A stretch of 60,308 nucleotides of DNA from Clostridium psychrophilum (GCF_018861705.1 NZ_JAHLEC010000008.1:1-60308), one strand, 5' to 3'. Positions 27,935 through 38,062 are shown, numbered from the stretch's first letter. Program-made: numbers and translations. The notes: generated by a model from the letters alone, not told the origin.

Positions 27935-30043
27935 ATGGCACAAACAAAACACAAGAGGAAAGTTAAAAAATCACACAACATTTTTAAAAATATCATTTTA
28001 ACTATGGTGTTGATTTTAGTTATTGGAACTGTAGCTGGTGCTGGTGTTGTTCTTGCACTTATAAAAACTGCACCAGCATTAAATATTCAACAAATTTCAA
28101 ATCTGAAACAAACATCTGTTATTTATGATGACAAGGGAAATTCAATGGATGATGTAATTACCACAGATGGACAAGTCGTAAAAAGAACCGATGTATCATT
28201 AAGTGAAACATCATTATACTTGGGACCAGCATTCATAGCTATAGAGGATCAGAGATTTCGTACAGATGGAGGAATAGATTTAAAAGGAATTGCTAGAGCG
28301 GTATTTGTGGATGTTCAAAACAAACTCTTTCATGGTAATAAGACTACTCAAGGGGCGTCTACATTAACTCAACAACTTATAAAAAACACTGTTTTCTTGG
28401 ATGAGTCTTTAAATAATAGACTTGACTATAAACGTAAAATACAAGAAGCTTATCTTGCCATAGAATTAAATAAATCTATGTCAAAGGACGATATATTAGA
28501 AGCTTACATGAACACTATTTTCTTAGGTGGAAATGCATATGGTGTTGAAGCAGCAGCATACCAGTATTTTAACAAAACTTCAAAAAATTTAACATTAGTT
28601 CAAAGTGCATTTATTGCAGGTATGGCACAGAGCCCTTCAGGCTTTTACCCATTTACGAATTCAGCAAGAAAAGATCCAAGTAAATATATAAACAAAACTA
28701 AATTGGTATTATATAAAATGAAAGAAACTAACTCAATTTCGAGTAATGAATATGATGATGCAATGAACAGTTTGAAAATTAAAGGAATAGTTTTTACGCG
28801 ACCTAATCAACATTTAGATAAATATGCATATGAATCCTTTTCTAGATCTGTTGTTAATCAAATTAAAGCTGATTTGATGACTCAATATAGTTATACCAAA
28901 TCACAGGTTACGGCTTTATTAACAAGTGGGGGACTAAAAATATATTCAACTATGGATAAGAATCTTCAAGATAAATCTCAAAAGATATTGGATAATGACC
29001 CGGTATTTAATAAAGTTAATAATACAAGTAAAAAGGCTATTCAGTCTTCTTCGGTAATTTTCGACTACCATAATGGGGAAGTTAAAGCAATTATAGGGGG
29101 AAGGGGTGCGCTACCTGCAAACTCATATAACAGAGCAGTAGATGATGTTAACTTTCCTAGATCAACTGGTTCGAGTAGTAAGCCTTTAACGGTATATACT
29201 CCTGCAATTGCATCTAACAAATATACAGCAAATTCTATAATAGATGATTCGCCACTTTCAAGTTCTATTGCTAAAAAATATGCATCGTCAAATGGAACTC
29301 CTTATAATCCAAGTGATGATAATACTCCTCGGGGGCCAATTACAATACGTTCTGCTATAAAAACCTCTCAAAATTTAGCCGCTATTAATCTTGAGGATAA
29401 AATAACTGTAGCAACAGGATATGCTTATGCTCAAAAGTTTGGATTAAGTGTTACGCCAGCTGATGAAAATATTGCAACCATGGCACTTGGTCAATTTAAT
29501 GGTGGTGAAACTCCTCTGCTAATGTCAGCATCCTATGGAGTTTTTGGAAACTCGGGCATGTATACTAACCCTAGATTATATACTAAAGTTGTAGATAGAA
29601 CTGGAAAAGTTTTATTAAACACTAAATATATTACTAGACAAGTAGTTAATGCTCAAACTGCTTATACAATGTATGATTTATTGAAAGGACCAACAAGTGC
29701 TGGTGGTACAGGACCTAGCGCAAAGTATGGAGATATGCCAGTCGTAGGTAAAACAGGAACTGCTACTGATTTAAAAGATTTATGGTTCTGTGGTTTAACA
29801 CCATATTATTCAGCTGCAGTTTGGATAGGCAATGATGACAATAAAAAGTTTTATAATTTAAACAGTAATGATGCAGCATTAATTTGGGGTAAATTAATGA
29901 AAGAGGCAAATGCAAATCTCCCTATAAAAGATATTACAAAACCAGCTGGGATGGTAGTACCACAAGAAAAGGTTACTACGACAAAAATCAATAATAATAA
30001 TAATAAAACAATAGAAAATGTTCAAAAATCAGGTTTAGATTAA
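27935..30043 (+). CDS. class A penicillin-binding protein (PBP1A type)
   Basis: The 702-residue bifunctional peptidoglycan synthase has a basic N-terminus, one membrane helix (about 18-40), a GT51 glycosyltransferase domain (about 75-265; EDQRFRTDGGIDLKG with catalytic Glu, GASTLTQQLIKN) and a transpeptidase domain (about 345-660). Transpeptidase motifs are SxxK in GSSSKPLTVYTP, SxN in KTSQNLAA and KTGTATDLKDLWF. A short Asn-rich tail ends the protein. It polymerises glycan strands and cross-links stems outside the membrane. AGGAGGAG precedes the ATG. Upstream is an AT-rich leader. Confidence 0.95.
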   Translation: MAQTKHKRKVKKSHNIFKNIILTMVLILVIGTVAGAGVVLALIKTAPALNIQQISNLKQTSVIYDDKGNSMDDVITTDGQVVKRTDVSLSETSLYLGPAFIAIEDQRFRTDGGIDLKGIARAVFVDVQNKLFHGNKTTQGASTLTQQLIKNTVFLDESLNNRLDYKRKIQEAYLAIELNKSMSKDDILEAYMNTIFLGGNAYGVEAAAYQYFNKTSKNLTLVQSAFIAGMAQSPSGFYPFTNSARKDPSKYINKTKLVLYKMKETNSISSNEYDDAMNSLKIKGIVFTRPNQHLDKYAYESFSRSVVNQIKADLMTQYSYTKSQVTALLTSGGLKIYSTMDKNLQDKSQKILDNDPVFNKVNNTSKKAIQSSSVIFDYHNGEVKAIIGGRGALPANSYNRAVDDVNFPRSTGSSSKPLTVYTPAIASNKYTANSIIDDSPLSSSIAKKYASSNGTPYNPSDDNTPRGPITIRSAIKTSQNLAAINLEDKITVATGYAYAQKFGLSVTPADENIATMALGQFNGGETPLLMSASYGVFGNSGMYTNPRLYTKVVDRTGKVLLNTKYITRQVVNAQTAYTMYDLLKGPTSAGGTGPSAKYGDMPVVGKTGTATDLKDLWFCGLTPYYSAAVWIGNDDNKKFYNLNSNDAALIWGKLMKEANANLPIKDITKPAGMVVPQEKVTTTKINNNNNKTIENVQKSGLD

Positions 30044-30103
30044 TTAATTAAAAAATTTTTACCTATTGATATAGAAATCTATAAATAAATGGAGGAGATT
30101 TGT

Positions 30104-30982
30104 TTGTTAAACAAAAAATTAAAAATTGGCTTCATTGGTACAGGTGTTATGGGGAAAAGTATGGCTAATAATATTCTAAGTTCAGGATTAACCCTATACG
30201 TTTATAACAGGACAAAACTTCATGCACAGTCTTTGCTAGACGCAGGTGCAATATGGAAGGAAAACGTGGCAGAATTATCGTCGAGTGTAGATGTTATTAT
30301 TACAATGGTAGGCTACCCAAAGGATGTCGAGGGTATATATTTTGGTGATCAAGGTATTATAAAGAATTCGAAAATAGAAAGTACTGTAATTGATATGACT
30401 ACCTCAAAACCTTCTTTAGCTAAGCAAATTTATACAGAGGCTAAAGCTCACGGTATAAATGCACTAGATGCCCCTGTTTCAGGTGGAGATATTGGCGCAA
30501 AAAATGCTAACTTAGCTATTATGGTAGGTGGGGACAAAGAAATTTTTGAAAAAATAAAACCTATATTTGAATTAATGGGTAAGAATATAATTTTGCAGGG
30601 AAATGCAGGTGCAGGTCAGCACACAAAAATGTGTAACCAAATAGCAATTGCATCTAATATGATTGGTGTTTGTGAAGCAATGATTTATGCTAAAAAGGCA
30701 GGATTAAATCCTGAAACGGTACTAAAATCAATTGAATCAGGTGCGGCTGGAAGCTGGTCTCTTAGTAATTTAGCTCCTAAAATGCTTAAAGGAGACTTTG
30801 AACCTGGTTTTTATGTTAAGCATTTTGTTAAAGATATGAACATTGCATTATCAGAAGCAAAAGAGATGGGTTTTCTTGCACCAGGGCTTAAACTTTCAAA
30901 AGAGTTATATGATGAACTAGTTGTGCTGGGTAAAGAGAATAGTGGGACTCAGGTGTTGTACCAATTATTAGATAAAAACTGA
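30104..30982 (+). CDS. NAD(P)-dependent 3-hydroxyisobutyrate/tartronate-semialdehyde dehydrogenase family
   Basis: The 292-residue protein has the Rossmann signature KIGFIGTGVMGKSMANNIL, the family motif DAPVSGGDIGAKNANLAIMVGG, and the catalytic Lys region GAGQHTKMCNQIAIASNM. GGAGGAG at 30091-30097 lies 6 bp before TTG 30104, so TTG is chosen over the ATG at 30089, which precedes the ribosome site. It oxidises or reduces a short beta-hydroxy acid or semialdehyde; the substrate is unknown. It follows the PBP gene by 60 bp but looks functionally unrelated. Confidence 0.9.
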   Translation: MLNKKLKIGFIGTGVMGKSMANNILSSGLTLYVYNRTKLHAQSLLDAGAIWKENVAELSSSVDVIITMVGYPKDVEGIYFGDQGIIKNSKIESTVIDMTTSKPSLAKQIYTEAKAHGINALDAPVSGGDIGAKNANLAIMVGGDKEIFEKIKPIFELMGKNIILQGNAGAGQHTKMCNQIAIASNMIGVCEAMIYAKKAGLNPETVLKSIESGAAGSWSLSNLAPKMLKGDFEPGFYVKHFVKDMNIALSEAKEMGFLAPGLKLSKELYDELVVLGKENSGTQVLYQLLDKN

Positions 30983-31039
30983 TGAAAAATATACATATGC
31001 TTAGTGATTCATCTACATAAGAAAGGTGGATAATGCAAC

Positions 31040-31621
31040 ATGATCAAAATAAATAAAAATACATTCGTTAAATGGGTTATTGTATTAATGACAACGGTTG
31101 GGGTAGCTTTGATTGTTTTATTCCCACTTATTAGTATGAGTTCATTAGCATATGCTATTATACTTAACTTTTTGTTGATGATTTGGATGTCCATAGTAGA
31201 AACATTATTGATACCGGAACTTAAATCATCTTATTTTAATAGTCAACCTATTGAAATGGAAGGGAAAATATATAAGTACATTGGTGTTAATTTTTTCAGA
31301 AAATTATTAGTATTGAGTGGGTGGGAGAGAAGCAGAGAAAAAGAAAATCCTATTAGAAAATCACTGATTCCATTAGAATATTATGAATACCGAACGAGAA
31401 CTTCCGAATTTGGACACACAATTATTGCTATTATAATTTTGATTATTTCCATATATGTGTGTATGGAACATTCATTTAAGAATATAATATGGTTAACATT
31501 TTTCAATATATTTTTAAATATTTACCCAATTACATTACAACGGTATAATCGTCCACGAGTTCTTAGGGTAATTAAAAAACTTAAATTAAGAGATTCTAAA
31601 ATAGTTTATAAAAATTGGTAA
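31040..31621 (+). CDS. small membrane protein, CrtO-like acyltransferase family
   Basis: The 193-residue protein has two N-terminal hydrophobic helices (about 10-55), a polar middle, and two C-terminal helices. The middle and C-terminal pattern (EFGHTIIAIIILI, then NIYPITLQRYNRPRV) resembles glycosyl-4,4'-diaponeurosporenoate acyltransferase CrtO-like proteins. Many Firmicutes carry such homologues without carotenoid genes, and none are seen here, so the true substrate is unknown. AAGGTGG is the ribosome site. Confidence 0.6.
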   Translation: MIKINKNTFVKWVIVLMTTVGVALIVLFPLISMSSLAYAIILNFLLMIWMSIVETLLIPELKSSYFNSQPIEMEGKIYKYIGVNFFRKLLVLSGWERSREKENPIRKSLIPLEYYEYRTRTSEFGHTIIAIIILIISIYVCMEHSFKNIIWLTFFNIFLNIYPITLQRYNRPRVLRVIKKLKLRDSKIVYKNW

Positions 31622-31980
31622 TGTAGTGAACTACGTTGCACTTATTCTAAGGCAAGGATTCGGTCATGCTTTCACATGCCAACTAACGTTACTTAGCAAC
31701 TGTTAATAAAAAAAAATTTAGCCCTAATTGTTAAACAATATTGTTTATTTGATTAGGGTTTGTTTTTTAGAGCCTTAATATAATGTTCATGAGTGACGTT
31801 ATGCTATAATTTTTGCAGAATAAGGTATAACGCCAAAATCTGTAGTATACTCAAAGTAGAGTAGTTTAAAAGAATCATATATACTACAATTATTGTTTTT
31901 TGATAGTTAACTGTATTTCTTATTACTACAGGGTATGCTAATAATAAAAAATAAATTCTTATTTAAGAGTGGTGATTAAA
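31622..31980. other. hairpin-rich intergenic region with terminator
   Basis: The stretch 31624-31707 has several inverted repeats (GTAGT/ACTAC at 31624-31635; GTTGC near 31634 with GCAAC near 31696) and could be a folded 3' untranslated element. A Rho-independent-type terminator follows: CCCTAAT (31722-31728) pairs with ATTAGGG (31752-31758), with an inner AAACAAT/ATTGTTT stem and then a T run. The remainder to 31980 is the leader of the sigma-54 activator gene. Confidence 0.6.
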
Positions 31981-33513
31981 GTGGGCGATGAGTTAAAAGT
32001 TAAAAAAATCATGAAATATATTAATGACATGATGGTAATCATTAGAAAATCGGATATAAATGCACAGTATAAAAAAGCTTTAGAACAAAAATATGATTTA
32101 GTTAACATGAATTATAGTGATTTCATAGATAATTATCTTGATTTTAGAGAGATTTCTAATAATTTACACGATGGTATATATATTGCGAGTGGAGAGGGAA
32201 ATACCATTTTTGTAAACGATTCTTATGTCAATTCAACAGGAATTAGTAGAAATGAGATCATAGGTAGAAATGTTAAGGATATAGTGAGTGAAGGAAAACT
32301 ATATAAAGGGGCAGTAACCATGGAGGTTATAAAAAATAGAAAAGAAATAAACTCCATTGGGAAAATATTAAAGAATAATAAAGAGGTTTTAGTAACAGGC
32401 AACCCAATTTTTGATGAAAATGGAAAGATTAAGTTAGTAGTTATCAACAACAGAGACACTTCTGATTTAAAAGAACTGGAGAATAAGATTGTAAAACTAA
32501 AGGCAAATAGAGAAAAATCAATAGAAGAAATAAAGTTTTTAAGGCACAAGCAAGTATCGCTTAAGAATACTGTTTTTACGGATGAAAAAATGCAGTCTAT
32601 AATGCGACTTGTTCAAACAGTTGCATTAACAGATACAACTGTTTTAATAACCGGGGAATCAGGTACAGGAAAAGAAATAATTGCAGATGAAATCTATAAT
32701 TATAGCAAAAGGAAAGACAAACCTTTTATAAAAGTAAACTGTTCAGCAATTCCGGCAGAATTGGTGGAATCAGAGCTTTTCGGGTATGAAGGAGGGGCGT
32801 TTACTGATGCAAAAAAAGTTGGAAAGATGGGTCTATTTGAATTAGCAAAAAATGGAACAATACTTTTAGATGAAATAGGTGATATGCCGTTAAATATGCA
32901 AAGTAAATTGCTTCGAGTATTACAAGAAAAAGAATTCATGCATGTTGGTGGAAAAAAAGTGATAAAAATTGATTTTAGAGTTATTGCATCTACAAATAGA
33001 GATCTTAAGAAGGAAGTTAATGAAAAAAGATTCAGAGAAGACTTGTTCTACAGATTAAATATTGTGCCTGTAAATATACCACCTTTAAGGGAACACAAGG
33101 GTGATATAGAGAATTTGACAAATGAATTTTTAAATACTAACAACAAAAAACATAATAAAAATGTTAATCTTACCACTGGGTCTTTAAAGATGCTACAAAA
33201 TTATAAATGGCCAGGTAATGTGAGAGAGCTAGAGAATTTTATTGAGAGGGTAGTAGTTATAAGCTTAAAAGATATTGTTGAAGAAAATGATATAGCTTTA
33301 TTGCTTGGTATAGAGAAGAATGATTTAAATTTAGGTACATTACACAATAATCTTAATATTAAACAAGCAGTACAAGAACTAGAAAAAAACATTATAACAA
33401 AAGCTATAAAAAGATATGGATCTACACGAAAGGCAGCTGAACATATAGGTATTAATCAATCTACAATTGTGAAAAAATGCAAAAAGCTAGGAATAAATCT
33501 TTCTAAAATATAA
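31981..33513 (+). CDS. sigma-54-dependent activator: PAS + AAA+ + Fis/TyrR-type HTH
   Basis: The 510-residue protein has a helical N-terminus, a PAS domain (about 45-155; DGIYIASGEGNTIFVNDSYV, NGKIKLVVINNRDTS), a sigma-54 AAA+ core (about 190-420; Walker A GESGTGKE, Walker B GTILLDEIGDMP) and a C-terminal HTH (STRKAAEHIGINQSTIVKK). The sigma-54 contact loop reads GAFTDA (272-277), with Asp for the usual Gly. GTG 31981 is chosen because GGTGATT lies just upstream. The PAS domain probably senses a small molecule. It should drive the sigma-54 promoter at 33694. Confidence 0.92.
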   Translation: MGDELKVKKIMKYINDMMVIIRKSDINAQYKKALEQKYDLVNMNYSDFIDNYLDFREISNNLHDGIYIASGEGNTIFVNDSYVNSTGISRNEIIGRNVKDIVSEGKLYKGAVTMEVIKNRKEINSIGKILKNNKEVLVTGNPIFDENGKIKLVVINNRDTSDLKELENKIVKLKANREKSIEEIKFLRHKQVSLKNTVFTDEKMQSIMRLVQTVALTDTTVLITGESGTGKEIIADEIYNYSKRKDKPFIKVNCSAIPAELVESELFGYEGGAFTDAKKVGKMGLFELAKNGTILLDEIGDMPLNMQSKLLRVLQEKEFMHVGGKKVIKIDFRVIASTNRDLKKEVNEKRFREDLFYRLNIVPVNIPPLREHKGDIENLTNEFLNTNNKKHNKNVNLTTGSLKMLQNYKWPGNVRELENFIERVVVISLKDIVEENDIALLLGIEKNDLNLGTLHNNLNIKQAVQELEKNIITKAIKRYGSTRKAAEHIGINQSTIVKKCKKLGINLSKI

Positions 33514-33554
33514 AATAGAAGTTGGAATTGAAACCAGCGATTACTAATGGAATC

Positions 33555-33582
33555 GAATGTGATTACAAATGGAATCACATTC
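33555..33582. promoter_or_regulatory. palindromic enhancer site for the sigma-54 activator
   Basis: A perfect 10-bp inverted repeat, GAATGTGATT (33555-33564) and AATCACATTC (33573-33582), with an 8-bp spacer, lies about 110 bp before the -24 element. That is the usual place for an activator-binding upstream site. Wider flanks GAAACC (33530-33535) and GGTTTC (33601-33606) are also complementary. Confidence 0.7.
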
Positions 33583-33618
33583 AATACAAGCCATACAAAC
33601 GGTTTCATGATATTTTAA

Positions 33619-33657
33619 AGAAGAAGTGATGATAAAATTCATCACCTCTTCTTTTTT
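33619..33657 (+). terminator. terminator of the activator gene
   Basis: GAAGAAGTGATGA (from 33620) pairs with TCATCACCTCTTC, followed by six T. It separates the activator transcript from the sigma-54 operon. Confidence 0.9.
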
Positions 33658-33693
33658 AGTTAGACAAATGCTGATGTATCAGTGAAAAATTAA

Positions 33694-33710
33694 TTGGCAT
33701 CATAGTTGCT
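33694..33710 (+). promoter_or_regulatory. sigma-54 (-24/-12) promoter
   Basis: TTGGCAT-N5-TTGCT with exact GG-N10-GC spacing (GG at 33696-33697, GC at 33708-33709), matching the RpoN consensus. It lies about 45 bp upstream of the BKACE start codon and downstream of the activator gene and palindrome. Confidence 0.9.
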
Positions 33711-33756
33711 ATATATAGTGTTGTAGATATAAATTCAAATGAAAGGATGTTATAAA

Positions 33757-34581
33757 ATGAAAAAAACAATTATTACAGCAGCATTGACAGGAGCGTTCCC
33801 AAGAAAGGACAAAAATCCAAATATTCCAACCACACCTCAAGAGATTGCAAATCAAGCATATGAGTGTTGGAAGGCTGGAGCAGCAATCGTTCATCTTCAT
33901 ATGATTGATGAACAGGGTAAAGGAACAATGAATAAAGATAGTTTTGCAGAAACCGTGAAATTAATCAAAGAAAAAAAAGATTGTGATGTCATTATAAACG
34001 TAACAACTTCTGGAGATATATATGCTACAGATGAAACTAGAATGTTACATTTGAATGAGTTGAAACCTGAAATGGCTTCTTATGATGCGGGTACAATGAA
34101 TTGGATGAATAACTCGGTATTTTATAATACACCACCATTTTTAGAAGAATTGGGTAAGTGTATGCAAAAAAATAAAGTTAAACCAGAAGTAGAAATTTTT
34201 GATGCAGGAATGATATATAACACATTATATTATGTTAAAAAAGGTGTTCTAGATGCACCCGTACACTACCAATTAGTTTTAGGTGCAGCAGGCGGAACTG
34301 CAGCAACTGTTGAAAATCTTGTTTATTTAAAAAGTTTAATTCCTGAAGGCTCAACTTGGTCAGCTTTGGGTATAGGACAACAGCATTTATCAATTCTTTA
34401 TGCAACTATTGCTCTTGGCGGTCATATTCGTGTAGGATTAGAAGATAATATTTATTATTCACATGGAAGAGTGGCAAAATCAAATGCAGAAGTTGTAGAA
34501 AGAGCAGTTAGGATACTTAAAGAATTTAATAAAGAAGCAGCGACACCATCAGAAGCAAGAGAAATATTAGGTATAAAATAA
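33757..34581 (+). CDS. BKACE-family beta-keto acid cleavage enzyme (Kce-like)
   Basis: The 274-residue TIM-barrel protein aligns with 3-keto-5-aminohexanoate cleavage enzymes (DUF849). These condense a beta-keto acid with acetyl-CoA to give acetoacetyl-CoA and a shortened product. Zn ligands H46 and H48 (IVHLHMID) and E229 in GHIRVGLEDN are present, with catalytic R225 and D230. Position 14, Glu in lysine-pathway Kce (TGAE), is Phe here (TALTGAF-like context, residues 7-14). This argues against an amino or trimethylammonium substrate and for an uncharged short keto acid. It is first in the sigma-54 operon. Confidence 0.88.
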   Translation: MKKTIITAALTGAFPRKDKNPNIPTTPQEIANQAYECWKAGAAIVHLHMIDEQGKGTMNKDSFAETVKLIKEKKDCDVIINVTTSGDIYATDETRMLHLNELKPEMASYDAGTMNWMNNSVFYNTPPFLEELGKCMQKNKVKPEVEIFDAGMIYNTLYYVKKGVLDAPVHYQLVLGAAGGTAATVENLVYLKSLIPEGSTWSALGIGQQHLSILYATIALGGHIRVGLEDNIYYSHGRVAKSNAEVVERAVRILKEFNKEAATPSEAREILGIK

Positions 34582-34598
34582 AGAGGAGGAAATATAAA

Positions 34599-35546
34599 AT
34601 GATAAAAAAAATAGCTGTAATTGGTGCTGGAACAATGGGACATAGTATTGCAGAATCGTTTGCTCTTTATGGGTATCCTGTAAATTTGTTTGATACTAAT
34701 GAAGAAACATTAAAAAATGTGAAAGACACAATGGAAAAAGAATTGTCAGAGTTAGTAGAAGAAAGCCTATTCGATAAGCAAACGGTTACAAAAGCATTGA
34801 ATAATATTACACTTTTTAATGATTTAGAGAAGGCAACTAATGATAGAGACTATATAATTGAAGCTACACCTGAAAAAATTGAAATAAAGACAGACTTGTT
34901 TTCTAAATTGGACAAGTATGCACCTGCAAATGCAATTTTTGCAAGTAACACCTCTAGCCTAAAATTAAATCAAATGTTGGCAGCTGTGAGTGATGAACGA
35001 AAAAAAAGAATGCTAGTAAATCATTGGTATAATCCAGCACTAATAATGCCAATAGTAGAAATATCATTCTTCGGAAACATGCCAGAAGATATTTTTAAAG
35101 AAGTACAGGAGCTTTTCAAATCAATTAAAAAACAAACAATTAAAGTTCTAAAAGATGTTCCAGGACTTGTTGCAAATCGTATACAGCAAGGAGTTGCAAG
35201 GGAAGTATTTTCACTCATAGAGCAAGGGGTTGCAGAACCTGCTGAAATAGATAAAGCATTAAAATTTGGTCCAGGATTTCGTTATGCTACAACAGGTCAA
35301 TTAGAAGTGGCTGACTTTGGTGGTTTAGATATTTGGTGTACGGTAGGCGATAATTTGTTAAAAGAAATGGATAATTCAACACAATCAAATCAAATATTAC
35401 GTGAAAAAGTTGAAGCTGGAAAGCTTGGAATTAAAGCTGGAGCTGGTTTCTATGAATATAAACCAGAAGAAATCGAAAAACTTAAAAAAGAGTTTAATAG
35501 AAGATTGATTCATCAGTTGAAAGCTTCAGAATTCTATATAAAATAA
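34599..35546 (+). CDS. 3-hydroxyacyl-CoA dehydrogenase-like / short 3-hydroxy acid dehydrogenase, copy 1
   Basis: The 315-residue protein has the NAD site IAVIGAGTMGHSIAE and the catalytic His-Glu pair in NHWYNPALIMPIVEI. The C-terminal helical domain has VPGLVANRIQQGVAREVFSLIEQGVA and ADFGGLDIW. Length and the GFYEY ending fit the lambda-crystallin/L-carnitine-dehydrogenase-like branch, whose members can act on free hydroxy acids as well as the CoA-ester-type Hbd branch. It starts 17 bp after the BKACE gene. Probable role: oxidation of a 3-hydroxy acid to the keto acid that BKACE cleaves. Confidence 0.87.
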   Translation: MIKKIAVIGAGTMGHSIAESFALYGYPVNLFDTNEETLKNVKDTMEKELSELVEESLFDKQTVTKALNNITLFNDLEKATNDRDYIIEATPEKIEIKTDLFSKLDKYAPANAIFASNTSSLKLNQMLAAVSDERKKRMLVNHWYNPALIMPIVEISFFGNMPEDIFKEVQELFKSIKKQTIKVLKDVPGLVANRIQQGVAREVFSLIEQGVAEPAEIDKALKFGPGFRYATTGQLEVADFGGLDIWCTVGDNLLKEMDNSTQSNQILREKVEAGKLGIKAGAGFYEYKPEEIEKLKKEFNRRLIHQLKASEFYIK

Positions 35547-35745
35547 ATAAAATACTTACAAGTAGTTGTAGGAGTACAAGGTTATGGATTAAGTTATGCT
35601 AACAATATATTATTAGTATAACTTAAGTTCGGGCTTTGAAAATCTATAATATTAACAATAACATAAGAATTTCTAATCCCAATATTAAAAGAACGAATCA
35701 ATATAGAGAAGGTTGGTAAAAATATAGAAAAGGATGGTAAAAAAA

Positions 35746-37074
35746 ATGATAAAAAAAATGCTTTCTTTTTTTCTTAAAGTTATGGAAAAATATTTACCCC
35801 ACCCATTTACTATAGCATAGATTATCACTTTATTTGTCGCTGTTATGGCTTTGATTTTCACTCCTACAACTCCATTTGATATAGTTCAAGATTGGGGTGA
35901 TGGTGTATTTAACTTACTTTCATTTGCAATGCAGATGTCTCTTATGTTAATTAGTGGATATGCTTTAGCATCTTCAAATGTAATACAAAAATATTTGAAA
36001 AAGTTGATTAGAATACCTAAAACTCCAAAGCAAACAATTCTGTTTATTGCTCTTGCATCCATGGTTTTATATTATTTAAATTGGGGACTTGGATTAATTG
36101 CAGGAGGATTACTTGCGAGAGAAGCTGCTAAATATCACAAAGACACAGATTTCAGATTAATTGTAACAGCAGCATTTTCTGGAATAATTATTACACATGG
36201 AGGATTATCAGCATCAGTACCATTATTAATAAATACACCGGGACATTTTGCTGAAAAGGCAATGGGATTAGTTCCGCTTACAAAAACTATTTTTGGAGCA
36301 CAAAATTTATTCATAACTGGTGCGTTAATTATAATTATTCCACTTGTTTGTTTACTTATGATGCCGAAAAAAGGGGAAGAAGTTATTGCAGATCCTTCAC
36401 TTTTTGCAGAAGATGAAATAGAAGCTCCTGTAGAAACAACAACAAAATTAACTTTAGCAGATAAATTAGACAGAAGTAAAATTTTGAATATTACATTATG
36501 GGCTATGGGTCTATGTTTCTTAGTAATGTATTTTATTAACAAGGGATTTAATTTAAATATAAATACGGTAATAATAATATTTATTGTACTTGGCGTATTA
36601 TGCCATGGATCATTAATTAAATACGTAGATGCATTTAATAAGGGCACAAGCACAGCAGGAGGAATTATTCTTCAGTTTCCTTTCTACGCAGGAATAATGG
36701 GGATTATGGTAGGAAGCGGTCTTGTGACTCTGATTTCAAATTGGTTACTTAGTGCTGCAACCCCAAAGACATTTGAATTGTTTTGTTATTTTTCATCTCT
36801 TGTAATTAGTGTATTTGTTCCTTCAGCGGGTGGACATTGGGCTGTGCAAGCACCATTCATGCTTCCAGCAGCAGCTGCTTTAGGTGTAGAACCATGGAAA
36901 GTTGCAATGGGAGTTGCTTGGGGAGAAAGTATTTGGAATGTTGTTTGTCCATTCTGGGCTTTACCATTATTAGCAATTGCAAAAATAAGAATACGTGACC
37001 TAATTGGTTTTTCTGTGTTGTTATTCATTGTTGGAAATATAATTGCAATCGCAGGAATTATGATTTTTCAATAA
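35746..37074 (+). pseudogene. AtoE-type short-chain fatty acid permease, amber codon near N-terminus
   Basis: From ATG 35746 (AAGGATGG upstream) the frame reads 24 codons (FLKVMEKYLPHPFTIA) to TAG at 35818-35820, then continues uninterrupted for 418 codons. A start at ATG 35845 lacks a ribosome site and loses part of the first helix. The rest is a typical SCFA transporter of about 440 residues with about 11 helices, including SAGGHWAVQAPFMLPAA and GWGESIWNVVCPFWALPLL-like segments. It would import butyrate-like acids. A 200-bp leader with a strong palindrome (35589-35626) precedes it. Real nonsense mutation, read-through, or sequence error. Confidence 0.8.
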
Positions 37075-37114
37075 ATAATTAGTATATTAAAAATGTATTG
37101 AAAGGATATAAATA

Positions 37115-38062
37115 ATGAAAATAAAAAATGTAGCCGTATTAGGCACTGGGACTATGGGTCATGGTATAGCACTGCTCTGTGCAAAAGCAGGATTGAATGT
37201 AGTTATGTATGGTAGATCTGATGCAAGTTTAGATAGAGGATTTAATAGCATAAAAAACGCTTTATCTATGCTAGAGACTCAAGGAAAATTAGAAGATAAA
37301 AGCTATGAAGAAATCTTAAGTAAAATAAAGGGAGTTAAAACCATTGAAGAAGCAGCAGAAAATGCTGATTTTATAATAGAATCCTTAGCTGAAGATTTGG
37401 AGCTTAAACAAAACATATTTCAAAGTTTAGATGAAATCTGCTTACCAGAAGTAATATTAGTGTCTAATACATCAGGACTTAGTCCAACAGATTTAGCTAA
37501 AAATACAAAACACAAAGAAAGGGTTATTGTAGCTCATTTTTGGAATCCACCACACTTAATTCCTTTAGTAGAAGTAGTACCTGGGGAAAAAACATCACAA
37601 GATACTATAGCAATTACCTTGGAATGGGTTGAGTTTATAGGTAAAAAAGCCGTCCGTATGGAAAAGGAATGTTTAGGGTTTATAGGAAATCGTCTTCAAC
37701 TTGCGCTCCTTAGAGAAGCATTATATATAGTTGAAAAAGGTTGGGCAAAACCTGAAGAAGTAGATAAAGCTATGGAGTTTGGTCATGGAAGAAGATTACC
37801 TGTCACTGGACCATTATGCAGTGCTGATCTAGGTGGATTAGATATATTTAATAACATATCTTCATATTTATTTAAAGATTTATGTAATTACACAGAACCT
37901 TCTAAGCTGTTAATGGATAAAGTTAAACAAGGAGAAATAGGCAGTAAAAGTGGGAAAGGTTTCTATAATTGGACACCAGAGTTTTTACAAAAGAAACAAA
38001 AGGAACGTACAGAAGCACTTTTATACTTTTTAGAAAGAGATTTACAAAAAAATAAATATTAA
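37115..38062 (+). CDS. 3-hydroxyacyl-CoA dehydrogenase-like enzyme, copy 2
   Basis: The 315-residue paralogue of the 34599 gene has VAVLGTGTMGHGIALLCAKAG (NAD site), AHFWNPPHLIPLVEVVPGE (catalytic His/Glu), GFIGNRLQLALLREALYIVEKG and SADLGGLDIFNN. It has the same length and the same GFYNW end. Two non-identical copies in one operon suggest different stereoisomers or chain lengths, or oxidation of substrate versus reduction of product. GAAAGGAT is the ribosome site. Confidence 0.88.
   Translation: MKIKNVAVLGTGTMGHGIALLCAKAGLNVVMYGRSDASLDRGFNSIKNALSMLETQGKLEDKSYEEILSKIKGVKTIEEAAENADFIIESLAEDLELKQNIFQSLDEICLPEVILVSNTSGLSPTDLAKNTKHKERVIVAHFWNPPHLIPLVEVVPGEKTSQDTIAITLEWVEFIGKKAVRMEKECLGFIGNRLQLALLREALYIVEKGWAKPEEVDKAMEFGHGRRLPVTGPLCSADLGGLDIFNNISSYLFKDLCNYTEPSKLLMDKVKQGEIGSKSGKGFYNWTPEFLQKKQKERTEALLYFLERDLQKNKY

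Noticed and set aside
31624-31707. Named small RNA in the hairpin-rich stretch after the CrtO-like gene
   Set aside because: Inverted repeats are present but do not match any RNA family I can recognise; kept only as intergenic structure.
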